DNA from: Candidatus Limnocylindria bacterium
Lineage (GTDB): Bacteria > Chloroflexota > Limnocylindria > QHBO01
Length of the DNA stretch: 9,323 nucleotides
Reading direction: 5' to 3'
Assembly (NCBI GenBank): GCA_030146365.1
Contig: JASLBU010000168.1
Coordinates: 1 to 9,323, forward strand
Shown: in pieces, positions 1-6,122 of the stretch
Numbering within the stretch: position 1 is the stretch's first letter
How the letters are laid out: each line of letters begins with the position of its first letter
Translations under genes and position numbers: made by a program
Notes under the pieces: model-generated
Seen by the model: only the letters and a program-made list of their open reading frames with translations
Told to the model about the DNA's origin: nothing
Database searches by the model: none

Positions 1-202
1 CCCCGGCGGCAACCGCGGTGAGCAGCAACGACAGGTAGTGCTGGATCGTCGGGCTCCCACCGGAGGTGACGAACATGTCCTCCCACCCCCCACGCACGTC
101 AAGAGAAGGAAGGGGGATGGGAGGACATGTTCGTCACCTCCGGGGGGAGCCCGACGATCCAGCACTACCTGTCGTTGCTGCTCACCGCGGTTGCCGCCGG
201 GG
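1..202. repeat. Fold-back inverted repeat at the window edge (91-bp arms, 20-base spacer)
   Basis: Bases 1-91 are the reverse complement of bases 112-202 with 89 of 91 positions matching. Mismatches are at 59/144 and 86/117, and the spacer is 92-111. The left arm runs to the window edge and may continue beyond it. The right arm lies inside conserved amidohydrolase coding sequence, and that homology extends through the spacer to about base 88, so the breakpoint sits near bases 86-92, at a run of six C. The left arm therefore carries an antisense copy of the peptide MFVTSGGSPTIQHYL, and it replaces the true upstream part of the gene. A chimeric read, a template switch or a contig-end assembly error is the most likely origin. 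A genuine inverted duplication is possible. Confidence 0.93.
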
Positions 203-534
203 ACCTGAGCATCGAACGCGTCGTGGAGCTCACTGCGACAGCGCCCGCGCGGCTTCTCGGGTGGGAGGGCCGGAAGGGTGAGATCCGGCTCGGCGCGGAC
301 GGGGACCTGGTGGTCGTCGATCCGGACGCGGAGCACGTCATCCGGACCGAGGACGTCCTCTCGAAGTGTGGCTGGACGGCGCTCGACGGGCGCGTCGTCA
401 CTGGTGTGCCGAGGATGACTATCCGGCGGGGTGAGGTCGCAATGGAAGACGGTCGGGTGGTGGCAGCACGGGGGTCGGGCCGATTCGTTGTGCAAAACCT
501 CGGGCGCGATCGGCGTCGCGCAGCCTCGATCTAG
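88..534 (+). CDS. Amidohydrolase, dihydroorotase/allantoinase/hydantoinase type, C-terminal part only
   Basis: This is the 3' part of a cyclic-amidohydrolase gene (metal-dependent hydrolases that open cyclic amides such as dihydroorotate, allantoin or hydantoins). The reading frame is open from base 70, but family-like sequence starts only at the PHARQEKEGGWED peptide from base 88, where PH fits the end of the conserved DHAPH motif. Then come SGGSPTIQHYLSLLLT, the VELTATAPARLLG helix, RKGEIRLGADGDLVVVDP and the closing strands SKCGWTALDGR and GRFV, all typical of the small C-terminal beta domain. The metal-binding barrel is absent. ATG 127 lies inside the domain and is not the native start; the gene is cut by the inverted repeat at 1-202. 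The exact substrate class cannot be told from this part. Confidence 0.8.
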   Translation, partial: PHARQEKEGGWEDMFVTSGGSPTIQHYLSLLLTAVAAGDLSIERVVELTATAPARLLGWEGRKGEIRLGADGDLVVVDPDAEHVIRTEDVLSKCGWTALDGRVVTGVPRMTIRRGEVAMEDGRVVAARGSGRFVVQNLGRDRRRAASI

Positions 535-566
535 CGCGTCCCACGAGAGCCCTCTTTTCGGTCGGA

Positions 567-607
567 GCTCGGACAACCTCCATCCGAGCACCAAGGCTCT
601 TGGTGCT
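567..607. terminator. Two overlapping hairpins between convergent genes, likely bidirectional terminator
   Basis: Bases 587-595 (AGCACCAAG) pair perfectly with 599-607 (CTTGGTGCT) around a 3-base loop. Just before, 567-573 (GCTCGGA) pairs perfectly with 583-589 (TCCGAGC) around a 9-base loop. The two stems share bases 587-589, so they are mutually exclusive in full form. They sit in the 114-base gap between the ends of the amidohydrolase (stop at 534) and the minus-strand dehydrogenase (stop at 649), where a terminator is expected. No T-run follows on either strand, so intrinsic termination is not certain. Confidence 0.5.
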
Positions 608-648
608 GTCAACCTCGCGCGGGACTAAACGTACGCGGCCTTCCTGGG

Positions 649-1587
649 TCAGTAGCCTCGGCTAGCGTCGACGAGGCCCGCGAGGCTCTGACCGGCGTCC
701 AGCCGGACGATCGCGTCAGCGATATAGCGGACAGTGGTGCCGGCTTCGCTCGTTGCGGCATTGTGCGGTGTGATCGTGACGTTCGGATGCGTCCAGAGTG
801 GTGAATCGCGCGGAAGCGGCTCCTCCTCGAAGACGTCGAGGGTCGCCGCCGTGAGGGTCCCGTCATCGAGGCAGCTCACGATGTCGGTCTCGACCTGCAG
901 GCCCCCGCGACTTGCATTGATCAGGATCGGTCCGCCCAGCCGGCCATCACGTGCGAGACCCTGGAACACGTCCCGACCAAGGATGCCGCGGGTGTCAGAA
1001 GTCAGTGGCAGCAGGACCACCAGGATGTCCGTGCGGGCCAGAAAGGGTCGCAACTCTCCGCTGGAGTAGCTCGTGATCCCGTCGACCTCCTTGCGTCCAT
1101 GGCTCCACGCGGCCACACCGAAGCCCATCACCCTGAGCTTGGTGCCCGCGTCCTGACCGAGGACGCCGAAGCCCATGATCCCGACCCGAACCTCGCGGGC
1201 CGCGGGCGGATCCGGCCGGGTCCTCCACAGCTTTTTCCGCTGCTGCTGATCCCATCGGCGCTGTTCGCGGAGATACATCAGGCAGTGCAGGACCACATAC
1301 TCGCTCATGCGATGGGTAAGGTCATCGTGGGCGATGCGCACGATCGGCACGTCGGGCAGGCCCGGATACGTCACCAGGTGGTCGACGCCTGCCCCGAGTG
1401 AGAAGAGGACCTGCAGGTTCGGCAGGTCGTCCAGGCTCCCAGGTTCTGGCGCCCAGACGGCGGCGTAGCGGACGTCAGCACGTTCGAAGGGCGCGTCAGC
1501 CATGACAATGCGGTGATCTGGTAGCAGCCGTCGGAAGTGGGCGAGCCATGGCGCGGAATCCCATGGCATGTTCAGCAGCAGCGTCAC
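649..1587 (-). CDS. D-isomer-specific 2-hydroxyacid dehydrogenase, GhrA (glyoxylate/hydroxypyruvate reductase) type
   Basis: This is a 312-residue NAD(P)-dependent cytosolic enzyme that interconverts 2-oxoacids and D-2-hydroxyacids. The nucleotide-binding loop GFGVLG is at 139-144. The catalytic triad of the family is visible: Arg227 in NASRGG, Glu256 in DVFEEEPLP and His275 in TPHNAA. FSLGAGVDHL (62-71) is the usual substrate-domain motif. The length equals the usual GhrA length, so glyoxylate or hydroxypyruvate is a reasonable but unproven substrate. The start is GTG at 1587-1585, preceded by AGGAG (1598-1594 on the minus strand) six bases upstream. It follows the chromate-transporter pair on the same strand after 217 bases, so it probably has its own promoter. 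Its product type (a hydroxy-acid or oxoacid) would suit the CoA-transferase/lyase genes nearby, which is inference. Confidence 0.9.
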   Translation of the reverse strand: MTLLLNMPWDSAPWLAHFRRLLPDHRIVMADAPFERADVRYAAVWAPEPGSLDDLPNLQVLFSLGAGVDHLVTYPGLPDVPIVRIAHDDLTHRMSEYVVLHCLMYLREQRRWDQQQRKKLWRTRPDPPAAREVRVGIMGFGVLGQDAGTKLRVMGFGVAAWSHGRKEVDGITSYSSGELRPFLARTDILVVLLPLTSDTRGILGRDVFQGLARDGRLGGPILINASRGGLQVETDIVSCLDDGTLTAATLDVFEEEPLPRDSPLWTHPNVTITPHNAATSEAGTTVRYIADAIVRLDAGQSLAGLVDASRGY

Positions 1588-1593
1588 CAGAAG

Positions 1594-1627
1594 CTCCTAC
1601 CATCGGCGACCGGTTCTCGAGCCGGTC
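1594..1627 (-). promoter_or_regulatory. Dehydrogenase ribosome binding site with upstream hairpin
   Basis: On the minus strand AGGAG (1598-1594) lies six bases before the GTG start at 1587, which decides that start. Ten bases further upstream, 1608-1613 (GACCGG) pairs with 1622-1627 (CCGGTC) around an 8-base loop, in what should be the 5' untranslated region. The Shine-Dalgarno is solid; the hairpin may be an operator or mRNA structure, or chance. I could not identify a convincing -35/-10 pair in 1628-1804. Confidence 0.5.
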
Positions 1628-1804
1628 CGTCCTCCCTGGTCCGCACGGCTGGATCATGCCGCTCGGGAGGCGGGTACGCTCGGCACGGGCGTCGCAACAT
1701 GACGAAGGGGTCCGAATCCGAGGGCTAGGTTCTGGTTCGTCGCATCGTGCCGCGCTGCTTGGCGTCGCGACCGCTGGTCGATGGTGCGAGATCGCGGCAG
1801 CCAG

Positions 1805-2332
1805 TCAGGCGGTCAACAGCGACCAAGCAACGCCTGCGGCGGTCGCCGCCAGCACCACCTTCAGCGGCTCGACGTCGCGCCAAGCCACAAACACCGTCAC
1901 CCCCGCGACCGCGAGCGCCTCGATCGCGAGGAGGTCCAGCGGCCGGGCTGTCCCCCAAGCCGCAGCAGCGATCAGTCCGGCGATGACGAAGCGGGACGAC
2001 GGCGTCAGGGTCCGTACGACATGCTGCATACGGTCCAAGCCTGCGTTGACTGCCGCTGCGCCGATGCACGTTGGCAGGACGATCCCAAGCACAGCTGCAG
2101 CGGCTCCCGGTAGGCCAGCGAGATAGTACCCAACGCCCGCGAGGAAGCCAGCGCGCGGACCAGGGGCAACGTACGTCACGGCAAGTGAAAAGGCGAAGAG
2201 CTGTGGAGCCAGTTGACCGGTGTCGACCCAACGGCCCTGCACGAACGGGATCTGCCCGCTTGCGCCACCGAATGAGAACAGGCTGGAGAACATCACCAAC
2301 AGGAAGATTTCCAGGACCGCGACGGCGCCCAC
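1805..2332 (-). CDS. Chromate-transporter (CHR) family protein, C-terminal half-size subunit
   Basis: This is a hydrophobic 175-residue membrane protein corresponding to the second domain of ChrA-type transporters (known members export chromate by proton-driven antiport). It shows FGG at 21-23 (SLFSFGGASGQIPF), the conserved APGP at 56-59 and the VLGIVLPT membrane segment at about 81-88. Several more hydrophobic stretches run to the C-terminus. I chose the GTG at 2332, because it overlaps the stop of the preceding CHR gene by one base (TAGTG) and has GGAGG at 2344-2340 seven bases upstream. The ORF is open further upstream, but that extension is antisense-like shadow of the other CHR gene. 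ATG 2290 is a less likely start. Substrate could be chromate, sulfate or another anion. Confidence 0.82.
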   Translation of the reverse strand: MGAVAVLEIFLLVMFSSLFSFGGASGQIPFVQGRWVDTGQLAPQLFAFSLAVTYVAPGPRAGFLAGVGYYLAGLPGAAAAVLGIVLPTCIGAAAVNAGLDRMQHVVRTLTPSSRFVIAGLIAAAAWGTARPLDLLAIEALAVAGVTVFVAWRDVEPLKVVLAATAAGVAWSLLTA

Positions 2333-2931
2333 TAGCGGCCCTCCGGGACGGCCGTCTCGGGCCGCAGCAATAGCGCACCCGCGACGAAACCGACGACGCC
2401 GGCGGCGATCAGCGGCACACCGAGCACGACGGAGAGGAAAATCATCACGGTGAGCCCAACCCCCACGCGGCGGTCCCGCCGGGTGCCGTTCTGCGTGCGA
2501 ACTTCGCGGTACGCGTTCGCGAACAGAAGCCCGACGATCGCAATGCTGATCGCCCGGGTCAGTGGCCGGAGCGGCCCGTCCAGTAGCCCCGGACCGACCA
2601 CGGCCGCCGCTGCGAGCACCAGCAACGAGGCGGGTAGGATCAGCCCGAGGGATGCAAGGAACGCGCCACGCCAGCCCCTCACGCGAAAGCCCACCAGCCC
2701 AGCGAGTCCAAGGAACCGCGGAGCCGGAATGAGGGTGGCGAGCACGTACGACGCCCTCAAATCTTCGGCCCGCAGCCAACCGGCGCGGTCGACAAGCTGG
2801 CGCTCCAGTCGGTCCGTCGCCGCCCACATCCCACCAAAGGTCGTGGCGCCCAGCCGCAGGAACACCGTGAAGACGGCGAGCAGGTCCCGCGCTGCACCCG
2901 CGTCCAGGTGTCGACGGCTCATCTTCGGCAC
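2332..2931 (-). CDS. Chromate-transporter (CHR) family protein, N-terminal half-size subunit
   Basis: This is a 199-residue membrane protein matching the first domain of ChrA-type transporters. Hallmarks are FLRLGATTFGG (24-34), the RLERQLVDRAGWLRAEDL segment (41-58), LATLIPAPR (64-72), GFRVRGWRGAFLASLG (81-96) and later hydrophobic helices. The family's usual PGP after the LA.L segment reads PAP here (69-71), while the partner gene keeps PGP. With the downstream half it forms a short-chain CHR pair, presumably a heterodimer equivalent to full-length ChrA. The start is GTG at 2931 with GAGG five bases upstream; ATG at 2922 is an alternative. A divergent gap of 266 bases separates it from the DinB-like gene. 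Confidence 0.85.
   Translation of the reverse strand: MPKMSRRHLDAGAARDLLAVFTVFLRLGATTFGGMWAATDRLERQLVDRAGWLRAEDLRASYVLATLIPAPRFLGLAGLVGFRVRGWRGAFLASLGLILPASLLVLAAAAVVGPGLLDGPLRPLTRAISIAIVGLLFANAYREVRTQNGTRRDRRVGVGLTVMIFLSVVLGVPLIAAGVVGFVAGALLLRPETAVPEGR
2340..2344 (-). promoter_or_regulatory. Ribosome binding site for the second CHR gene
   Basis: GGAGG on the minus strand lies inside the last codons of the N-terminal CHR gene, seven bases before the GTG whose G is the last base of the upstream TAG stop. It supports translational coupling of the two halves and fixes the start of the downstream gene. Confidence 0.65.
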
Positions 2932-3184
2932 CTTGACCTCGTCCGCGGAGTGACATGACAGCTAGCAGCCGTCACTGGAGCGTAGCGACGAACGCGGGTC
3001 CGTAGAAGGCGCGCATCACGGGCAGCTTCCCGCGTTCGGTGCTGGCGAAAGGAACCGCGAGACCCGACGCCTACATCGCGGCCGGTCGGGGTGACCGGGC
3101 CAGTCTGGTGCCGAAGCGAACGGGCGAGAGCGGGATCGCCACGGCCATCGTGGCCACGTTCTCCACGTCCCTCTCGTGGTGCCC

Positions 3185-3190
3185 TAGAGT
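3185..3190 (+). promoter_or_regulatory. -10-like TAGAGT seven bases before the DinB-like ATG (possible leaderless start)
   Basis: TAGAGT fits the TANNNT -10 consensus and ends seven bases before ATG 3198, so transcription would start at or next to the start codon. There is no Shine-Dalgarno before this ATG, which fits leaderless translation. No good -35 is visible about 17 bases upstream. The rest of the 266-base gap from 2932 shows no convincing gene on either strand. Confidence 0.35.
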
Positions 3191-3197
3191 TGCCGAC

Positions 3198-3698
3198 ATG
3201 GAAGCTGGCGGCGACGAGGCCGTTCGTCAAGCCGCCGAGTCGGCGGCTGTCATGCGCGACGCCGTTCGCGAACATGTCCGTCTCGCCTTCCGAGCGCTCC
3301 GCACAGAGATCTCCGGCCTCGAAGTCGGCGACCTCAATCGAGCCCCGGGTCCGGACATGAACTCGCTCGTTGTGCTCGTTCACCATACGATTGAGACAGC
3401 TCGCTCGATCCTGCTTGATGTCGTAGGTCAACCGACGCCTCGCGCGCGAGAAGCCGCCTTTCGCGTCACCGATGCCTCCGAGGCAGACCTTCAACGCTTG
3501 CTCGAATCGTGGGATGCCGAGCTCGAGGTGCTCCTTGAGCGTGCGCTGGCGACCGACCTCAACCGTACGATTACCAGGTTCCGGGAGGCGTCGGTCGCGT
3601 GGTGGCTGGTGCAGGTCCTCGTGCATACCCGAGAGCATGCTGCACACGCAGCGATGACTCACCAGATGGTCACGCGACACAAGGCGACTGGGCGCTGA
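3198..3698 (+). CDS. DinB-like four-helix-bundle protein
   Basis: This is a 166-residue, mostly helical protein with the layout of the DinB/YfiT superfamily of metal-binding bundles (some members are thiol-dependent transferases, many have no known function). SLVVLVHHTIETARSILLD (56-74) is the typical second helix with candidate metal ligands His62/His63. LVHTREHAAHAAMTHQM (141-157) supplies His143, His147 and His150 in an H-x3-H arrangement, as expected for the third ligand pair. An in-frame GTG/ATG-like extension runs back to 3039, but the extra 53 residues look unstructured and lack similarity to the fold. I therefore chose ATG 3198, which also has a TANNNT element seven bases upstream. 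The one line of this gene counted by hand (3361-3420) was 53% GC, far below the other sampled lines. Function unknown. Confidence 0.72.
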   Translation: MEAGGDEAVRQAAESAAVMRDAVREHVRLAFRALRTEISGLEVGDLNRAPGPDMNSLVVLVHHTIETARSILLDVVGQPTPRAREAAFRVTDASEADLQRLLESWDAELEVLLERALATDLNRTITRFREASVAWWLVQVLVHTREHAAHAAMTHQMVTRHKATGR

Positions 3699-3751
3699 TC
3701 GTGCGGACCGGCACGACATGCCGTGGACGCGGGCTTGCGGACGCCGCCGCC

Positions 3752-3757
3752 TATACT
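3752..3757 (+). promoter_or_regulatory. -10 element TATACT before the CoA-transferase operon
   Basis: TATACT is one base from the sigma-70 -10 consensus TATAAT and stands out in GC-rich surroundings, 53 bases after the DinB-like stop. A start of transcription near 3764 would give about 26 bases of leader before the GTG of the small ORF at 3790. No well-spaced -35 is present: TTGCGG at 3735-3740 is only 11 bases away. The promoter is plausible but incomplete. Confidence 0.45.
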
Positions 3758-3777
3758 CCTACCGGCCGAAGCCTCAT

Positions 3778-3784
3778 GGAGGAG
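3778..3784 (+). promoter_or_regulatory. Strong Shine-Dalgarno GGAGGAG
   Basis: GGAGGAG lies five bases before GTG 3790. It is the best ribosome binding site in the window, yet it serves a 34-codon ORF rather than the CoA-transferase start at 3878, which is nearly 100 bases away. Confidence 0.55.
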
Positions 3785-3789
3785 AGCTC

Positions 3790-3894
3790 GTGCTCGCGCG
3801 AATCATGGCTGAGCCCGACTCGCGACTCGCCATGGGCTCCCTTCTGATTCAAGGGACGGTCCGGTGGCGGACTATCGGTGCCTGCGTTGCCTGA
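3790..3894 (+). CDS. Putative 34-residue leader ORF overlapping the CoA-transferase start
   Basis: A GTG-started ORF of 34 codons begins VLARIMAEPDSRLAM and ends RTIGACVA, with TGA at 3892-3894. It is preceded by GGAGGAG at ideal spacing and by TATACT at 3752. Its end overlaps the start region of the CaiB-type gene (GTG 3878) by 17 bases in another frame, so ribosomes finishing it would stop beside the next start, as in translational coupling. No signal peptide, metal motif or recognised domain is visible, and no obvious attenuator codon run. It could be a true small protein, a coupling leader or a remnant. Sequence alone cannot choose. Confidence 0.42.
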   Translation: MLARIMAEPDSRLAMGSLLIQGTVRWRTIGACVA

Positions 3895-5113
3895 TAGCGC
3901 CGCCGAGGGGGCCGAGGGCACGGTTCCGGCGCTCCTGTCCGGTATCCGCGTCCTGGACCTTGGCTTCGTGTACGCAGCGCCGATCGCCGCCATGCTCCTC
4001 GGGGATCACGGAGCCGATGTCATCAAGGTCGAGCATCCCCGTGGCGATCCGGCACGGACCCACGGCGTCTCCAAGAACGGCCACGGGCTATGGTGGAAGG
4101 TGATCTCGCGCAACAAGCGGTCGATCACGCTCAACCTTGGAGCACCCGAGGGCCAGCAGATTGCACGCCGCCTTGTCGAGCAGGCGGACGTCCTAATCGA
4201 GAACTTTCGTCCCGGGGTCATGGAAGGCTGGGGCCTCGGACCGACCGATCTGTCCGCCGTCAACCCGAAGCTTGTGATGCTTCGAGTGAGCGGGTTCGGG
4301 CAGACGGGACCATATGCGGGTCGACGGGCGTTCGGGACCCTGGCCGAGGCGATGAGTGGGTTCGCACATCAAACGGGCGCCGAGGATGGCCCGCCGACGC
4401 TCCCGCCATTCGGGCTCGCTGACGGCGTCGCCGGCATCGCCGGGGCGCTCGCGGTCATGATCGCGCTCTACGAGCGGGACGTCAGAGGCGGCGCGGGGCG
4501 CGTCATCGACGTCTCGCTGCTCGAGCCGCTGCTCGGGATCCTTGGGCCGGGCCCGAGCGGGTATGACCAGTTGGGCCTCGTCCCGGGACGTCACGGGAAC
4601 CGCTCACCGAACAACGCGCCGAGAAACGCCTACCTGACACGCGACGGGCGCTGGGTCGCCATCTCCGCGAGCGCCACGTCAGTCGCCGAACGCGTCATGC
4701 GGCTTGTCGGTCGACCGGACCTCGCAGAGGAGGTCTGGTTCTCGTCAGCCTCCGAGCGTGTGCAGCACGGTGATGAACTCGACGGGGCCGTAGCCGAGTG
4801 GATCCGAGGCCGTGACTTCGACGCCGTGATGGATGCGTTCCAGGAGGTTGGGGCCGCGCTTGCGCCGATCTACGACATGCGACAGCTCGTGAACGATCCG
4901 CATGTACGGGAGCGCGAGACGATCACGACCATCGAGGACGAGGACTTGGGGCCGCTGCGCATGCAGAACGTGATGTTCCGGATTGTCGGCGCCCCGGGCC
5001 GCGTCCGCTTCGCCGGGCGTCGCCTTGGCCAGGACAATGAGGAGGTCTACCGCGACCTCATGGGGTTCGACGCTCGTGCGCTGGACGACCTCCGGCGGCG
5101 AAGCGTCATCTGA
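3878..5113 (+). CDS. Class III CoA-transferase, CaiB/BaiF family
   Basis: This 411-residue cytosolic enzyme moves CoA between a donor thioester and a carboxylic acid. The N-terminus has LLSGIRVLDLGFVYAAP (19-35) and LLGDHGADVIKVEHPRGDPAR (40-60). RNKRSITLNL (78-87) and DVLIENFRPGVMEGWGLG (104-121) are further family blocks, and SGFGQTGPYAGR (138-149) precedes the active site. The catalytic Asp is Asp182 in GLADGVAGIAGAL. The C-terminal part, with GAALAPIYDMRQLVNDPHVRER (325-346), completes the fold. Length is normal. The start is GTG 3878 with a weak GGCGGA six bases upstream; no earlier start fits after the TGA at 3845. It is followed by the CoA-lyase gene on the same strand, the arrangement of pathways in which an acid is first activated to its CoA ester and then cleaved. 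Donor and acceptor are unknown; citramalate, malate, itaconate or similar acids are candidates by analogy. Confidence 0.93.
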   Translation: MPALPDSAAEGAEGTVPALLSGIRVLDLGFVYAAPIAAMLLGDHGADVIKVEHPRGDPARTHGVSKNGHGLWWKVISRNKRSITLNLGAPEGQQIARRLVEQADVLIENFRPGVMEGWGLGPTDLSAVNPKLVMLRVSGFGQTGPYAGRRAFGTLAEAMSGFAHQTGAEDGPPTLPPFGLADGVAGIAGALAVMIALYERDVRGGAGRVIDVSLLEPLLGILGPGPSGYDQLGLVPGRHGNRSPNNAPRNAYLTRDGRWVAISASATSVAERVMRLVGRPDLAEEVWFSSASERVQHGDELDGAVAEWIRGRDFDAVMDAFQEVGAALAPIYDMRQLVNDPHVRERETITTIEDEDLGPLRMQNVMFRIVGAPGRVRFAGRRLGQDNEEVYRDLMGFDARALDDLRRRSVI

Positions 5114-5171
5114 TTGCTAACTCCCGGGGTTGTGGTCAGCTTTGCAGCACACCCGCGTAAACGATGACGGG

Positions 5172-5996
5172 ATGATGAACCGCAGCTGGATCTTCGCCCC
5201 GGGGCACATGGCGAAGCTCCTCGGCAAGGTGTTCGACGTCGGTGCGGACGCCGTGATCTTGGACCTGGAGGACGCCGTGCCGGCCGCGGAAAAGCCGACG
5301 GCGCGCATGCTCGTGGCCGCCGCCGCTGCCCGGCGGCCCGCCTGGGTGCGTGTGAACGAGGCCCGCAGCAGAGCGTGCGAGGAGGACCTCGCGGCGGTGG
5401 CTGAGGCCGCGAGCGGCATCCGAATTCCGAAGACCGAGTCGGCCGAAGACGTCCGCTGGGTCGCGGAACGCGCGCCAGGGAAGCCGTTGGTCTGCGCGAT
5501 CGAGACAGCTCGCGGCGTCCTGGCCGCTGCCGACATCAGCGCTGTGCAGGGTGTCGCGGCGCTCGCCATCGGCGGCATCGATCTCCAGCGCGATCTGCGG
5601 ACTGGCGATGAACCGAAGGGCCTGCTGTACGTCCGGTCGCACCTCGTCGTAGTGTCCCGCGCAGCGGGGATCGCCCCGCCGATCGACAGCGTTCACCCCA
5701 AGCTCGATGACGACGCCGGCCTCAGGGCACAGGCGGAGGACGCGCGCAGCCTCGGCTTCTTCGGCAAGTCCGCGGTCCACCCGCGCCAGGTCGCGGTCAT
5801 CAATGACGTCTTCACGCCGACCGGTAGCGAGATCACCTGGGCGCGACAGGTGCTCGAGGCCTTTGAGGCGGCCGACGGCGGGTCCGCGCGGCTCTCGACG
5901 GGCGAGTTCGTCGACCGCCCGGTGGCACGACGGGCACAGCGGATCCTGGAATTGGCGGCCTCTCTGGCGAAGCGGGCCTCGTCCGAGGAGGCGTAG
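5172..5996 (+). CDS. CitE/HpcH-type CoA lyase (citrate lyase beta-like, HpcH/HpaI aldolase family)
   Basis: This 274-residue TIM-barrel lyase probably cleaves a 3-hydroxyacyl-CoA such as a malyl- or citramalyl-CoA into an acyl-CoA and a 2-oxoacid. Visible motifs are RSWIFAPG (4-11), GADAVILDLEDAV (24-36), WVRVNE with Arg60 (58-63), IPKTES (85-90), and the Mg-binding residues Glu111 in IETARGV and Asp137 in IGGIDLQRDL. GFFGKSAVHPRQ (195-206) is the conserved C-terminal block. I chose ATG 5172 because family proteins begin just before the RSW motif; GTG 5130 in frame would add 14 residues, and ATG 5175 is equally possible. The Shine-Dalgarno is weak, and the gene follows the CoA-transferase by 58 bases, so the two are probably co-transcribed. 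Substrate not determinable from sequence. Confidence 0.9.
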   Translation: MMNRSWIFAPGHMAKLLGKVFDVGADAVILDLEDAVPAAEKPTARMLVAAAAARRPAWVRVNEARSRACEEDLAAVAEAASGIRIPKTESAEDVRWVAERAPGKPLVCAIETARGVLAAADISAVQGVAALAIGGIDLQRDLRTGDEPKGLLYVRSHLVVVSRAAGIAPPIDSVHPKLDDDAGLRAQAEDARSLGFFGKSAVHPRQVAVINDVFTPTGSEITWARQVLEAFEAADGGSARLSTGEFVDRPVARRAQRILELAASLAKRASSEEA

Positions 5997-6122
5997 CGGA
6001 CCCCCGCCGGAGATGACCGGTCAGCTCGACCCCGCCATGGGAACCTCCCGCCCTCGAAAATCCGAGCGAAGGCATGCGCATGACCGTCCGCGGCCGAGTC
6101 GACGCAGACGACGGCCCGCCGA

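Noticed and set aside
1..91. A second, minus-strand amidohydrolase gene running out of the left edge
   Set aside because: The copy begins inside a conserved domain with no start or ribosome binding site and is explained by the fold-back junction.
1805..2956. One 383-residue minus-strand ORF as a single transporter gene
   Set aside because: Only its last 175 residues are CHR-like. The upstream part is a shadow of the N-terminal CHR gene in another frame, and a TAGTG overlap with a Shine-Dalgarno marks the real start.
2949..2976. AGTGAC and GTCACT arms upstream of the CHR genes as an operator
   Set aside because: The arms are only 6 bp with 16 bases between them, and the central GCTAGC palindrome is not on the same axis. 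Such pairs arise often by chance.
2972..3070. Minus-strand remnant reading VPFASTERGKLPVMRAF and ending AFVATLQ, just upstream of the CHR genes
   Set aside because: It reads like protein but is only about 32 codons after a TAG, has no start with a ribosome binding site and matches nothing I recognise. Chance is likely in GC-rich DNA.
3039..3197. N-terminal extension of the DinB-like protein
   Set aside because: The added 53 residues show no fold similarity, and a -10-like element and the start of the helical bundle both point to ATG 3198.
2919..3719. A 266-residue minus-strand ORF across the DinB-like gene
   Set aside because: It is a shadow of the DinB-like gene, with no family motif of its own.
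6014..6023. TGACCGGTCA palindrome between the lyase and MFS genes as a regulator site
   Set aside because: A perfect 10-bp palindrome is expected several times in 9 kb by chance, and the symmetry does not extend further.
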